Source of the DNA: Roseiflexus sp034432635
GTDB taxonomy: Bacteria > Chloroflexota > Chloroflexia > Chloroflexales > Roseiflexaceae
Assembly: GCA_034432635.1 (NCBI GenBank)
Contig: DAOUBK010000055.1
Span: forward strand, 1-64,000
Direction: 5' to 3'
DNA: 64,000 nucleotides
The notes beneath the pieces were generated by a model. The model saw only the letters and a program-made list of their open reading frames with translations. It was not told the DNA's origin and did not search any database. Below are positions 43,100-52,093 of this stretch, piece after piece (position 1 is the stretch's first letter; every line of letters starts with the position of its first letter). The position numbers and the translations under genes were made by a program.

Positions 43100-44302
43100 A
43101 TGACACTGGTATTCGACATCGAAGCATGCGATCCACACAGTCGCGCCCGTGCGGGGCGCATCACCACTGCCCATGGAGTGATTGAGACGCCGGTTTTTAT
43201 GCCGGTGGGCACACGCGGATCGATAAAATCGCTTACTCCCGATGAAGTGCGCCATCACGGTGCACAGATTATTCTCGGCAATACCTATCATCTCTATCTG
43301 CAACCCGGTCACGAATTGATCGCTCGTATGGGTGGATTGCACCGTTTTATGGGGTGGGATGGTTCTGTTCTGACCGATAGCGGCGGATTTCAGGTGTTTA
43401 GCCTGGTACACGGCGGTATTGCCGATGAAATCAAAGGTCGGCGACCGACGCAACAGGTCCAACCAGGTATGGTCAAAGTCACAGATGATGCTGTCATTTT
43501 CAAATCGTATATCGATGGTTCCACGCATGTGTTTACACCAGAGCGCAGTATTGAAATTCAAAAAGGCATCGGTGCTGATATTATCCTGTGCTTTGATGAA
43601 TTGCCGCCGTTTCACGCCGGTTATGACTATACGGCACGTTCGCTGGAGCGCACTCACGCATGGGAGCAACGCTGTTTGAAGTTTCATCAGTCCACACAGG
43701 AAGGCGGGTTGCCGTTCACGCCGCCGAATCCACATCAGGCGTTGTTTGGTATCGTTCATGGCGGGGTCTTTCCCGATCTGCGGCGGGCGAGCGCTGAGTA
43801 TCTGCGCGAACTTCCGTTCGATGGGTTATGTATCGGTGGGTCACTCGGCGAAAACAAGCAGCAGATGCGTGAGGTGGTGGACATGACCGTGCCGCATCTG
43901 CCCGATCATCTGCCGCGCCATCTGTTGGGTATTGGTGATGTGGACGATCTGATCGAATGCGTGGCGCGCGGGATCGATATGTTTGATTGTGTCAGCCCGA
44001 CGCGCCTTGGTCGCCATGGCACGGCGCTGGTGCGCGACGCAGAGCGTCGCTGGAAATTGAATGTGACCAATGCTGCATTGCGCGACGACCCGGCGCCGCT
44101 GGAAGCCTGGTGCGATTGCTACACGTGCCGTCGTTATTCGCGCGCCTATATCCATCACCTGTTCCGCGCGCAAGAACTGCTCGGTATTCGACTGGTCAGC
44201 CTGCACAATGTCGCCTTCCTGCTCAAATTGATGCGCACCATCCGGCAGAGTATCATCGAAGGTGATTTTGCACGTCTACGGGCGGAGTGGCTGGGGGGCT
44301 GA
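43100..44302 (+). CDS. tgt: tRNA-guanine transglycosylase
   Basis: A 400-residue Tgt. It exchanges guanine-34 for preQ1 in tRNAs with GUN anticodons. Landmarks: ETPVFMPVGTRGSIKSLTP, NTYHLYLQPG, DSGGFQVFSL, DELPPFHAGYDYTARSLER, GIVHGGVFPDLR and VDMFDCVSPTR-like IDMFDCVSPTRLGRHG with its catalytic Asp. Zn ligands CDCYTCRRYSRAYIHH are intact. Its ribosome site is weak; an AAGGTA lies about 20 bases upstream. The queuosine-pathway genes are not adjacent. Confidence 0.96.
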   Translation: MTLVFDIEACDPHSRARAGRITTAHGVIETPVFMPVGTRGSIKSLTPDEVRHHGAQIILGNTYHLYLQPGHELIARMGGLHRFMGWDGSVLTDSGGFQVFSLVHGGIADEIKGRRPTQQVQPGMVKVTDDAVIFKSYIDGSTHVFTPERSIEIQKGIGADIILCFDELPPFHAGYDYTARSLERTHAWEQRCLKFHQSTQEGGLPFTPPNPHQALFGIVHGGVFPDLRRASAEYLRELPFDGLCIGGSLGENKQQMREVVDMTVPHLPDHLPRHLLGIGDVDDLIECVARGIDMFDCVSPTRLGRHGTALVRDAERRWKLNVTNAALRDDPAPLEAWCDCYTCRRYSRAYIHHLFRAQELLGIRLVSLHNVAFLLKLMRTIRQSIIEGDFARLRAEWLGG

Positions 44303-44310
44303 CGTTCTGA

Positions 44311-44340
44311 TTGACCGGCGCCTGGCGTAAGGTCTATAAT
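44311..44340 (+). promoter_or_regulatory. Promoter for recO
   Basis: TTGACC (44311-44316), 18-bp spacer, TATAAT (44335-44340), about 57 bases before the TTG start of recO. Confidence 0.65.
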
Positions 44341-44396
44341 GGTGTACTGGCGTTGCCGCCAGGCGTTGTTCCATCGTTAGAGGGTGAGTCACGACG

Positions 44397-45248
44397 TTGC
44401 GTGAGCGTGTCTACCGTATCGAAGCGATCATCATTCGGCGATCCGATGCCGGTGAGGCGGATCGTCTGGTAACAATACTGACACCGCTGGGCAGGCAGCG
44501 CGTTGTTGCCAGAGGCGCACGCAAAATCCATAGTCGCCTGGCCGGGCATATCGAACTATTCACCCATACTATGCTCATGCTGGCAATCGGGCGCAATCTG
44601 CACATTGTGACACAGAGCAGTCCACTGGATCGCTTCGAGCGACTGCGCACCGATCTGGAACGTATTGGCGCAGCGTACTATGCCGCCGAACTCGTTGATC
44701 GCCTGGTTGAGGAGGAAGCCGAAAATAAGCGCGCCTTTGCGATTCTGCTCGGTACATTACGTGCACTCGATGCCGGAGCTGCGGTCGATCCGACGCTGCG
44801 CGCCTATGAACTACATCTGCTCGATGCCCTTGGATACCGTCCACAACTGTACGAATGCGCCGCATGCGGTGCAGTGTTGACTGAAGCAACCAATCGCTTC
44901 AGTCCGACGACAGGTGGCGCGCTCTGCCGCGATTGCGTCGGGGTTGATCGTCAGGCATTGCCGATGAGTCTGGCGGCGTTCAAACTGTTGCGCTACCTTC
45001 AGTCTCAACCGCTGGAAATCTCCGGGGAACTCCGTATATCGTCTGCTACACGCGCGGAAACCGAGTCGTTGTTGCGCGCCTACCTGCGCCATATCCTGGA
45101 ACGCGATCCGCGTTCGCTGGCGTTTCTCGACGATGTTCGACAGGTCGTGCGCACCTCTGATCCGGTATCTGTCAACTCGCCTGCAACTCGCTATTTCGCT
45201 CAGGGAGATACCGATGAAAACGATAGAGACCCTCCTGAGGCGCGGTGA
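44397..45248 (+). CDS. recO: DNA repair protein RecO
   Basis: A 283-residue RecO. The N-terminal OB-fold (about 1-80) has AIIIRRSDAGEADRLVTILTP-type sequence and the C-terminal helical region holds a CAACGAVL...CRDC zinc finger (residues about 157-180). RecO with RecR loads RecA on gapped DNA and anneals single strands. The start is a TTG at 44397 with AGAGGGTGAG upstream; no in-frame ATG fits near it. The end overlaps the PH-domain gene by 35 bp. Confidence 0.92.
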   Translation: MRERVYRIEAIIIRRSDAGEADRLVTILTPLGRQRVVARGARKIHSRLAGHIELFTHTMLMLAIGRNLHIVTQSSPLDRFERLRTDLERIGAAYYAAELVDRLVEEEAENKRAFAILLGTLRALDAGAAVDPTLRAYELHLLDALGYRPQLYECAACGAVLTEATNRFSPTTGGALCRDCVGVDRQALPMSLAAFKLLRYLQSQPLEISGELRISSATRAETESLLRAYLRHILERDPRSLAFLDDVRQVVRTSDPVSVNSPATRYFAQGDTDENDRDPPEAR

Positions 45249-45912
45249 ACGAGTGCGTTATATCGGTCGGCAGCACGTGTTCGTTCTGATCAGCAATATT
45301 GTGACTGAACTTGTGCTGATCGGCGTGTTGATCGCGGCTGGCGTCGTCTCGCAGATCGCGTTTCCCGATAAGGTGCTTGCCGGGATGGAGGTGGGCGTGC
45401 TGGTGCTGATGGTGTGCGTTATCATCAGCCTGCTCATTCTTGGCAGTGCTGTGCTCGATTATCTGCGCTGGTCGAACGCATACTATATCGTCACCGACCG
45501 ACGTGTGCTGGTGCTACAGGGCATCTTCAAAACTGAAGCTGTCGATATACCTGTTGAGAACATTAGCAAAGTCGAATTTCGCCAAAGCTGGCTAGGGCGC
45601 ATCTTCGGTTTTGGTGATATCGAGATTGCAACCGCTGCGGAGTCGGGGAACAGTCAGTGTCGCAGTCTTGCCAATCCTGAAGTGTTCGAGCGTGCGCTGA
45701 GCGATGCACGGCACGACTTGCAACGTAGTTATGCCTATCTCGATCAGCACGACATCGATGCTTACCTCGAACTGGAAGACGTGCTCACTGGTACCATGAA
45801 CGTCGAACGCATCTCGCATGCGCTGCAGCACCTGGCGGATATGCATGACCGCGGCCTGATTTCGCGGGACGAGTTCGAGGAAAAGAAACGCGATCTGTTG
45901 AGTCGAATATAA
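45214..45912 (+). CDS. Membrane protein with bacterial PH domain and SHOCT tail
   Basis: A 232-residue protein. Two hydrophobic helices (about 22-80) precede a DUF304/bPH2-type PH domain (about 85-160, with YYIVTDRRVLVLQGIFKTEA and VPVENISKVEFRQSWLG-type sequence). The last 35 residues (LQHLADMHDRGLISRDEFEEKKRDLL) are a SHOCT motif, seen at the ends of oligomerising or membrane-associated proteins. Start chosen at 45214 because CAGGGAG precedes it. Function unknown; translational coupling to recO is likely because the genes overlap. Confidence 0.8.
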   Translation: MKTIETLLRRGERVRYIGRQHVFVLISNIVTELVLIGVLIAAGVVSQIAFPDKVLAGMEVGVLVLMVCVIISLLILGSAVLDYLRWSNAYYIVTDRRVLVLQGIFKTEAVDIPVENISKVEFRQSWLGRIFGFGDIEIATAAESGNSQCRSLANPEVFERALSDARHDLQRSYAYLDQHDIDAYLELEDVLTGTMNVERISHALQHLADMHDRGLISRDEFEEKKRDLLSRI

Positions 45913-45951
45913 CATTGCTTTCCAATGTCAGGATATGATGAAGGATGGATT

Positions 45952-46818
45952 GTGAACGATCTTCTTGCCCGGATTGAACAGGCACGTTCGATTATCGCCG
46001 CTCGTAGTCGCATTAAACCGCGCGTCGCGCTCATTCTCGGATCAGGGCTGGGTGATCTGGCAGATGCCGTCACCGAAGCCGTTACAGTGCCATATGCGGA
46101 GATACCCGGCTTTGTGCAGCCTACGGTTGCCGGTCATTGCAGCGAACTGGTGATCGGTCTGCTAGCAGGGCAGCCGGTTGCCGTGATGCGCGGACGTTTT
46201 CACTTCTACGAGGGTCACTCGATGCAGCAGGTGACATTTCCGGTACGTGTGGTGCACGCGCTTGGTTGTACCATGCTGCTGGCAACCAATGCGGCAGGCG
46301 GGTTGCACTCCGACTGGCGTGTAGGCGATCTGATGCTGATCGCCGATCATATTTTTTTGCCAGGGCTGGCAGGGCACCACCCACTACGCGGACCGAACGA
46401 TGATCGGCTGGGACCGCGGTTTCCACCCATGGTTGGCGCCTATGACGCAACGTTACAGGCAGTGGCGCGCGCAGCGGCAGTCGAACTGGGTATATCACTG
46501 CGCGAAGGCGTCTACATGATGCTCTCCGGTCCTGCGTTCGAGAGCAGCGCCGAGTTACGCATGTGTCGCGCTCTCGGCGCCGATGCGGTTGGAATGTCAA
46601 CCGCGCCGGAAGTTGTCGTCGCGCGGCATATGGGGATGCGCTGTCTGGGATTGTCGCTGATCACCAACCTCGCGCTGCCGGATGGACCGCCTGCCAGTCA
46701 TCAGGAGGTGCTGGAAGCCGGTAGTGTGGCGCGACCGGCATTCACGGCGCTGATCTGCAGCATTCTTGCACGGATGGATGACGTTGCTACCATCCCCACG
46801 TCCCCGGTCCGCCTTTGA
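45952..46818 (+). CDS. Purine nucleoside phosphorylase
   Basis: A 288-residue trimeric-type PNP that splits purine nucleosides with phosphate. Key elements are ALILGSGLGDLAD (phosphate site), GRFHFYEGHSM, TNAAGGLH, the SGPAFESSAELRM base/ribose site and DAVGMSTAPEVVVARHMGMR. The GTG at 45952 has GAAGGA at good distance, while the ATG at 45925 does not. A nucleoside-importing BMP transporter lies elsewhere in the window. Its end overlaps the DUF427 gene by 32 bp. Confidence 0.93.
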   Translation: MNDLLARIEQARSIIAARSRIKPRVALILGSGLGDLADAVTEAVTVPYAEIPGFVQPTVAGHCSELVIGLLAGQPVAVMRGRFHFYEGHSMQQVTFPVRVVHALGCTMLLATNAAGGLHSDWRVGDLMLIADHIFLPGLAGHHPLRGPNDDRLGPRFPPMVGAYDATLQAVARAAAVELGISLREGVYMMLSGPAFESSAELRMCRALGADAVGMSTAPEVVVARHMGMRCLGLSLITNLALPDGPPASHQEVLEAGSVARPAFTALICSILARMDDVATIPTSPVRL

Positions 46819-47284
46819 ACGGTCCGACAATATCTGATGTGATCCAGCCGCCGTAGAAATCGCCCTCCTGCGCGACGACCTGTTCATCATCGACATAACA
46901 GGCGTCCATGCGACTCGGATAGAACGCCACGTATCCGGCAATTGCCTCGTACCCTGGCAATGGACGAGCGTAAGACCAGGCAGCGTGATCGGCGCGCTTC
47001 TCGCCGACCTGTACGGTATAGTATCCGGCTGCTCCCTTGAATTCGCAGAATGACCGTCTGCCGGTCGGCGTCAGATATTCCATTCGAATATCGTCGGGCG
47101 GGATATAGTAAGTCGGCGGATGGCTCGTTTCCAGTACGCGCAGCGCACGGTGCGTATCGGCAATGGTCACCCCGCCGAACACCACCCGCACGCGGCGCGA
47201 GGTTGGTTCGACCCGCGGCGGGCGTGGATAATCCCAGACCGACTCCTGACCTGGACCGGGCGGGATACGATGCACCGGTTTCAT
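46787..47284 (-). CDS. DUF427 family protein
   Basis: A 165-residue DUF427 protein. Recognisable blocks are ESVWDYPRPPRVEP, RVRVVFGGVTIADT, ALRVLETSHPPTYYIPPDDI, then EWKG-like CEFKGAAGYYTV and GYVAFYPSRMDACYVDDE. The fold is a small beta barrel and the function is not known. The 4-bp overlap with the penicillin acylase gene suggests co-translation, and the last 32 bp overlap the PNP gene on the other strand. Confidence 0.9.
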   Translation of the reverse strand: MKPVHRIPPGPGQESVWDYPRPPRVEPTSRRVRVVFGGVTIADTHRALRVLETSHPPTYYIPPDDIRMEYLTPTGRRSFCEFKGAAGYYTVQVGEKRADHAAWSYARPLPGYEAIAGYVAFYPSRMDACYVDDEQVVAQEGDFYGGWITSDIVGPFKGGPGTWGW

Positions 47285-49764
47285 AGCGCACTCCTTGCCT
47301 GGGCGCTGACGCTGATTTCCTGCTCTTCCACCGGTTGCAGGGTCATGCGTGATGCCGCAACCTCTTCGACCCGTGAGCGTCTCCAGGGCATCGGATGGTA
47401 CTGCACGTTCAGCCAGGGCTGGATAAAATCACCGTAGTGACGGCTACCAGGATGCCCTGATTGACCGGTTGGCTGAATGCTCTGACTGCTATCCCAGTCG
47501 GCTGTATCGCAGATCTGGCGGTATGATGGTGCAACATAGAAGGGTGGACCGGCGAACTCGCGCGGTAGAAATCCCATGTTGACCGTGTCGAGATCACCAC
47601 CGGTCGGGAAAGGTCCACGGTTGAAGATCGTCGCCAGCGCCGGCAATGAACCGAGCGGGTGGCGAATCGTCAGTGAGTGGATACGCCCGTATCGCCAGGT
47701 GCTGACATCGTCGCCGAGTTCGGCGCGCAGTTCGGCAATGGTCGCATTCCAGGCGATAGCCAGGATGTCATCCGCCGTGTGCGTGCCAAAGAAACGATCA
47801 TTACGTTCAATCAGACGGCGCAGGAGATCGGGGAACATCCGCTGAACAAAATCGCGCCCGGGCAGCGATGCGAACGCCCCTAATCCGACGACGAGATTGA
47901 GCATATCGGCGGCATCAGCGCAGGCAGTGGTCAACAGGCGTTCGCGCAAGCGGGAATAGATCGTGCCGCCAACACTATCGGCGCTCAACTCACCATTCCA
48001 GGTTGCAAGTGTATCACGCGCCTGCTGCGCCACCTGGTCATCGGCGGGAAGACGACCGGCAAGCGATGCCAGTTCCAATCCGGGCAGGCTACGCACATCG
48101 GCGTGAATGCGTGCAAACGACTCTGCGTCGTGCCGGGGAGTCTGTTCGATCAACTGACGGATACGCGCGGCGCGATAGCCATTCATCCATTCTGCCGGGA
48201 ACGGATGCGGATACGAATCGTTAATGATGCGGTTGTTGGCGGTAACGACAAACCCTTCCGGCGGGTTCAGAACGTGGGGCAATTCGGCATGTGGGATAAT
48301 GCCGATCCATTCGTACTCACCCGTCCAACCGGGAACTGGCAGGCGACCATCACCTTTCGCGCGCAGCGGAATATCGCCGCCGAGCGCATAGCCGATGTTC
48401 CCTTCGACATCAGCGTAGGTAAAGTTCTGCGGTGGTACAGTCCAGTCGGTCAGCGCCGCGCGAAAACTGTCCCAGTCGTGAGCGCGGTTCAATCGAAACA
48501 CAGCGCGCAGCAGGCGTCCTGGCGTCAGCGCCGTCCAGCGCAGCGCCAGCGGTTGCTCGGCGTGCGTCGTCTGACCGTTCGATGCACCTGGTTTCTGATC
48601 GGGGATCAGGGCATTGATAATCGGACCGTGACGTGTGATGCGCACCTCTTCGATCACGACCTCGCGCTGTCCACGGACGACGATCTCTTCACGAACCAGT
48701 TCGGCAGTTTCCCATTGCCCCTGATACTCATACCGCAACCTGGTCGGATCGGTCGGATCGAATTTTTCCAGGTAGAGGTCCTGAACATCGTTGCGCGTAT
48801 TGGTCATTCCCCAGGCGATATGCTCGTTGTGGCCGATGATTACGCCGGGTGTACCGGGGATGCTTGCGCCGGTGACGTGAAAATCGCCGCCGCTCAAATG
48901 GTTTTCGTACCAGAGGGAGGGCATCGTAATCGCCAGATGGGGATCGTTAGCGAGCATTGCTCCACCACCGGCAGCGCGCTGTGGCGCTACAGCCCACGAA
49001 TTGCTACCCTGCCCGGCGCCGTCGGGGAAGAAGCGGGCAACGGCATCCGCCCGGTCAGTAGCAGATTGCCCCATCATGGGCGTGTACTGAACTCCAGGCG
49101 GCACGATGATCGGATGGTCGTCCGGGTAGCGTGGTTCGAGTGCTGCGGCACGTTCCGCACCAACCGTTGCAACCAGGCGAGCGCGCACCAGTTCCTCGCG
49201 CCAGTTGTGCGCGAGTTGCAGCGCCATCATTTTGCCCCACACAATCACATCCGCTACCGTCCAGGGGCGGGGACGCAACCGCAGAATCGTAAACTCGATC
49301 GGCAGATTGCCGGCGTGCTGGTCAATGAACGCATTGATGCCCCGCACATACGCCTCAACCAGCCGACGGGTTTCAGCATCCAGCGAGTCGGCTTCGCGCT
49401 GCGCCACCCGGCTGAACCCCAGCACCCGAATAAACCGGTCAGAGTCGAGTGCCACCGAACCAAACAGTTCCGCCAGTTGACCTGATGCAGCACGACGTTG
49501 AAACTCCATCTGCCAGAGTCGATCCTGCGCATGGACATACCCCTGCGCCATGAAGAGGTCTTCATCACTGGCGGCGTAGATATGCGGAACACCCCAGCGA
49601 TCGCGGATCACCCTGACCGGCGCCTTTAATCCCGGCAGCGGCAGCCTGCCGGATGTACGCGGCAGCGGTCGGCGCAGCGCCGCAATAGCGCCGATGCCGG
49701 CCAGCCCTGCTGCTGTGCCGATGACAATACCGGCGGCTTTCCCCAATTGACCGAGCGAAATCAT
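47281..49764 (-). CDS. Penicillin acylase family protein (S45, Ntn hydrolase)
   Basis: An 827-residue Ntn hydrolase precursor of the penicillin/cephalosporin acylase and AHL-acylase group. A membrane/signal helix lies at about 8-28, with no clear cleavage site. The alpha chain runs to the processing site GQGSNSWAV, where Ser becomes the N-terminal nucleophile (near residue 255). The beta chain has NDPHLAITMPSLWYENHL, TGASIPGTPGVIIGHNEHIAWG and an NFTYAD block. It may hydrolyse acyl-amides outside the membrane; substrate unknown. It precedes and overlaps DUF427 by 4 bp. Confidence 0.93.
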   Translation of the reverse strand: MISLGQLGKAAGIVIGTAAGLAGIGAIAALRRPLPRTSGRLPLPGLKAPVRVIRDRWGVPHIYAASDEDLFMAQGYVHAQDRLWQMEFQRRAASGQLAELFGSVALDSDRFIRVLGFSRVAQREADSLDAETRRLVEAYVRGINAFIDQHAGNLPIEFTILRLRPRPWTVADVIVWGKMMALQLAHNWREELVRARLVATVGAERAAALEPRYPDDHPIIVPPGVQYTPMMGQSATDRADAVARFFPDGAGQGSNSWAVAPQRAAGGGAMLANDPHLAITMPSLWYENHLSGGDFHVTGASIPGTPGVIIGHNEHIAWGMTNTRNDVQDLYLEKFDPTDPTRLRYEYQGQWETAELVREEIVVRGQREVVIEEVRITRHGPIINALIPDQKPGASNGQTTHAEQPLALRWTALTPGRLLRAVFRLNRAHDWDSFRAALTDWTVPPQNFTYADVEGNIGYALGGDIPLRAKGDGRLPVPGWTGEYEWIGIIPHAELPHVLNPPEGFVVTANNRIINDSYPHPFPAEWMNGYRAARIRQLIEQTPRHDAESFARIHADVRSLPGLELASLAGRLPADDQVAQQARDTLATWNGELSADSVGGTIYSRLRERLLTTACADAADMLNLVVGLGAFASLPGRDFVQRMFPDLLRRLIERNDRFFGTHTADDILAIAWNATIAELRAELGDDVSTWRYGRIHSLTIRHPLGSLPALATIFNRGPFPTGGDLDTVNMGFLPREFAGPPFYVAPSYRQICDTADWDSSQSIQPTGQSGHPGSRHYGDFIQPWLNVQYHPMPWRRSRVEEVAASRMTLQPVEEQEISVSAQARSAL

Positions 49765-49808
49765 GCTAGCACCTGTTTCTCATACTGCTCAATAACTCAA
49801 TCATCCCG

Positions 49809-50054
49809 CTACTGTTCCCTGGGCAACGATGTGGCAATGTCGTAGACCAACACCTGTACGTCGAGTCCTTCCTCGGTGAGCAATTTCAGCGTTATCTCCT
49901 GGGTCGCCGATCGGATCGCTTCCTCGTGGTCGGCTGGTGCATACGCACGTATCGCTGCTTCCTCAGCAGAGCGACGTTGCACTTTGAGAACGGCGTCGGG
50001 ACTGACCTTCTTGATCCGCTGCGACAGATCGGCAATGGCTTCATCAAGCGTCAT
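49809..50054 (-). CDS. Small hypothetical protein
   Basis: An 81-residue soluble protein, mixed alpha/beta, that I do not recognise. It has MTLDEAIADLSQRIKKVSPD and ends EEGLDVQVLVYDIATSLP. AAGGAG at good spacing supports the start at 50054. It lies between the CoA-type NUDIX and penicillin acylase genes with short gaps on both sides, so it is probably in the same transcript. Confidence 0.6.
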   Translation of the reverse strand: MTLDEAIADLSQRIKKVSPDAVLKVQRRSAEEAAIRAYAPADHEEAIRSATQEITLKLLTEEGLDVQVLVYDIATSLPREQ

Positions 50055-50071
50055 CGTATGCTCCTTCTGTC

Positions 50072-50755
50072 TCAGGATGCTTCTGCATTATACGCGATTC
50101 TGGCGTGTCGCATCCGGGCTACAAGTTCGCTGAGAATGAGCGCAGTCGCGCCCCATACTTTGTAACCAGCGATGGCGAAAAACGGCACGAGCACATCGTG
50201 ACCGTGCAACTTCCAGTGTTCCACCATAACTGTAGCCGGGTCGAGGAGTTCGCGCAGGGTGACGGTGATAACCCGCTCGACCTCATCGCGATTGATCGTC
50301 AGGTGTGGCGGTGCGTCGAGCATCCCCACAACCGGTGTAATACGAAAATTGCTCGGCGGAATATAGATTGGCGTTAGTGTTCCGCGAACTGTCACGGTAT
50401 CAGAAGCAATGCCGAGTTCTTCGGCACATTCGCGCAATGCTGTCGCAACCGGTCCGGTATCGTCTGGGTCGGCGGCGCCTCCCGGCAGGGATACCTCCCC
50501 CCGGTGGCTGGCGACGTGGTTACTGCGCACGGTCAACAGCAGCCGTAGATCGGCGCCATCGGGATAGAGGGCGATCAATACGGCGCCAATCCGCGGAATA
50601 ATGCCCGGTGCTGGCTCACGCGGGCGGAATGATCGCCCGGCGAGATCGCGCACCAGCAGCAACTGATCGTCTGGCAGGGAGACGGTGGTGTCGAGCGCCT
50701 GACGGACGAGTTGCACCCAACCTGCCCAGGGCGCCTCACTGTTTGTGATGTCCAC
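50072..50755 (-). CDS. NUDIX hydrolase, probable CoA diphosphatase type (NudL-like)
   Basis: A 227-residue NUDIX protein. The sequence LLLTVRSNHVASHRGEVSLPGG matches the extra UPF0035 motif of NudL/PCD1 CoA pyrophosphatases, followed by DPDDTGPVATALREC and EELGI, the altered Nudix box of this group. It would cleave CoA and acyl-CoA to phosphopantetheine and 3',5'-ADP. The GTG at 50755 is chosen because GAAGGAG precedes it and because a TTGACA-TATCGT promoter (50814-50786) overlaps the earlier ATG at 50797. Confidence 0.85.
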   Translation of the reverse strand: MDITNSEAPWAGWVQLVRQALDTTVSLPDDQLLLVRDLAGRSFRPREPAPGIIPRIGAVLIALYPDGADLRLLLTVRSNHVASHRGEVSLPGGAADPDDTGPVATALRECAEELGIASDTVTVRGTLTPIYIPPSNFRITPVVGMLDAPPHLTINRDEVERVITVTLRELLDPATVMVEHWKLHGHDVLVPFFAIAGYKVWGATALILSELVARMRHARIAYNAEAS

Positions 50756-50785
50756 CGTCTGTACCGCTCCTTCCACATCTGCTGT

Positions 50786-50814
50786 ACGATAGAACATAGC
50801 ATGAACCCTGTCAA
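50786..50814 (-). promoter_or_regulatory. Promoter for the CoA-type NUDIX gene
   Basis: On the minus strand TTGACA (50814-50809), 17-bp spacer, TATCGT (50791-50786). Its -10 lies downstream of the ATG at 50797, which argues that translation starts at 50755. Confidence 0.5.
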
Positions 50815-50862
50815 GACGCAAGTACGGATATGTATGATTAACCTTCTTTTTATTGTACCTCG

Positions 50863-51507
50863 TTATCGTAACCGACGTGGCACAGGCGTCGGCGTCGTTG
50901 GCGGGACGGTGCATATCACCGAGCGGACGATCTGCTCCGTGCCACGTATTCGCACCGTGACCTCATACGTTCCAGCCCGCTCCATGCCGAGGATCAATGG
51001 TAGTGCAAAATCGCCGGATGCACGGGCGCTACCGCCGCCAACGATCCGGCTTCCGAAGTAGATCAACAGCGGTGCGTGCGGCGGCGCCACGCCACTGATC
51101 AGGATCGACCGTCCGGGTGCGCATTCCAGTGCCCCCGGAAATGCTGGCGTCGGGGGCGTGGTGCTGGCGATCTGCGCAAACTGTGGCGCAGTGGGCGGTA
51201 CGCGGGTTGGCGGCAGCGTACTAGTTAGCGTGGGACGTACCGTAGAGGGCGCTGTCGGAGTTTGCGGTACCGTCGGGGTTGTGGTGGCAGGCGCCGGAGT
51301 CGCTGTCGGTGATGTTGCAGCGGTAGCGGTTGGCGATGCTGGCGGCGGGTAGTCTGATGACGGCGACGCCGTTGTGCCTGGCGCCGGGTATCCCTGTTGC
51401 GCTGTCACTTCCACCTCCCCGCCGATTACAAGCAACGCTGTGCCAATGCCGAGACATATGATAAGCAGTGGGATCAACAGCGATGCGTGTCGAGGTGAAT
51501 TGTTCAT
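50863..51507 (-). CDS. Exported protein with PTPTP linker, hypothetical
   Basis: A 214-residue protein. A hydrophobic N-terminal helix (about 9-32) serves as signal or anchor. Residues 38-112 are a Ser/Thr/Pro/Ala low-complexity linker. Residues about 118-200 form a small beta-rich domain (ILISGVAPPHAPLLIYFGSRIVGG, in which the beta strands repeat, and GTYEVTVRIRG) that looks Ig-like. It is likely surface-exposed. The start at 51507 is divergent from the Fur-type regulator. No function is known. Confidence 0.7.
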   Translation of the reverse strand: MNNSPRHASLLIPLLIICLGIGTALLVIGGEVEVTAQQGYPAPGTTASPSSDYPPPASPTATAATSPTATPAPATTTPTVPQTPTAPSTVRPTLTSTLPPTRVPPTAPQFAQIASTTPPTPAFPGALECAPGRSILISGVAPPHAPLLIYFGSRIVGGGSARASGDFALPLILGMERAGTYEVTVRIRGTEQIVRSVICTVPPTTPTPVPRRLR

Positions 51508-51529
51508 ACGATCACCCAGTCTAAATAGT

Positions 51530-51554
51530 GATATAATGTACGATCAAATATATC
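51530..51554 (+). promoter_or_regulatory. -10 box with overlapping inverted repeat before the Fur-family gene
   Basis: TATAAT at 51532-51537 points to the Fur-family gene. GATATA (51530-51535) and TATATC (51549-51554) form an A/T-rich inverted repeat with a 13-base spacer across it, a plausible self-regulatory operator. It differs from the classic 19-bp Fur box. Confidence 0.35.
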
Positions 51555-51643
51555 TTACACCATTTCCACACGGGGTGCCGGGTAAAGGCAACTGCGTCCG
51601 GCGTTCTCGCGGAAACTGGTTTGATGAACAGGAGGGTATGGCT

Positions 51644-52093
51644 ATGTCGTGGGCTGAAGACGTGCTCAAAGACCTGAGCGCACACGGACATCGAGTGACC
51701 GCCCCGCGTCGTGCCATCCTAGAACGGATCACGCAGTACAATCAACCGTTCAGCGCCGAGCAATTGTTCCGCGATCTTGGCGGCGAGTCTGGTCCTATCG
51801 GGCGCGCAACCATTTACCGCACGGTCGATCTGCTGGTTGAGGATGGATGGCTTTCGCGCGTCCACTGGAGTGCATCGAAAGAAACCCACGTGGCAAATGA
51901 GCATGCCTATGTTCCGGTAGAACAGGGTCATCAGCATCACATGATCTGCCGCAAGTGCGGAACAGTTATCGCCTTCGAAGGGTGTGATATCGAGACGCTT
52001 CTGGGTGGTCTGGCGCGTCGGTTGAATTTCAAGGTCGAAGGTCACTGGCTCGAAGTTTATGGTTTGTGTCAGGTGTGCCAGCGATCTGAATGA
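51644..52093 (+). CDS. Fur-family metalloregulator
   Basis: A 149-residue repressor. The winged helix (about 1-85) has HRVTAPRRAILERI and GRATIYRTVDLL. The dimer/metal domain holds HQHHMICRKCG and CQVCQ, the CxxC pairs of a structural Zn site. Metal specificity (Fe, Zn, Mn or peroxide) is not readable. Two ATGs lie 6 bp apart; 51644 is chosen because AGGAGGG is too close to 51638. The gene is divergent from the PTPTP protein. Confidence 0.9.
   Translation: MSWAEDVLKDLSAHGHRVTAPRRAILERITQYNQPFSAEQLFRDLGGESGPIGRATIYRTVDLLVEDGWLSRVHWSASKETHVANEHAYVPVEQGHQHHMICRKCGTVIAFEGCDIETLLGGLARRLNFKVEGHWLEVYGLCQVCQRSE

Noticed and set aside
48103..49485. A 460-residue plus-strand frame antisense to penicillin acylase
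   Set aside because: The minus-strand frame has clear Ntn-hydrolase motifs; the other has none.
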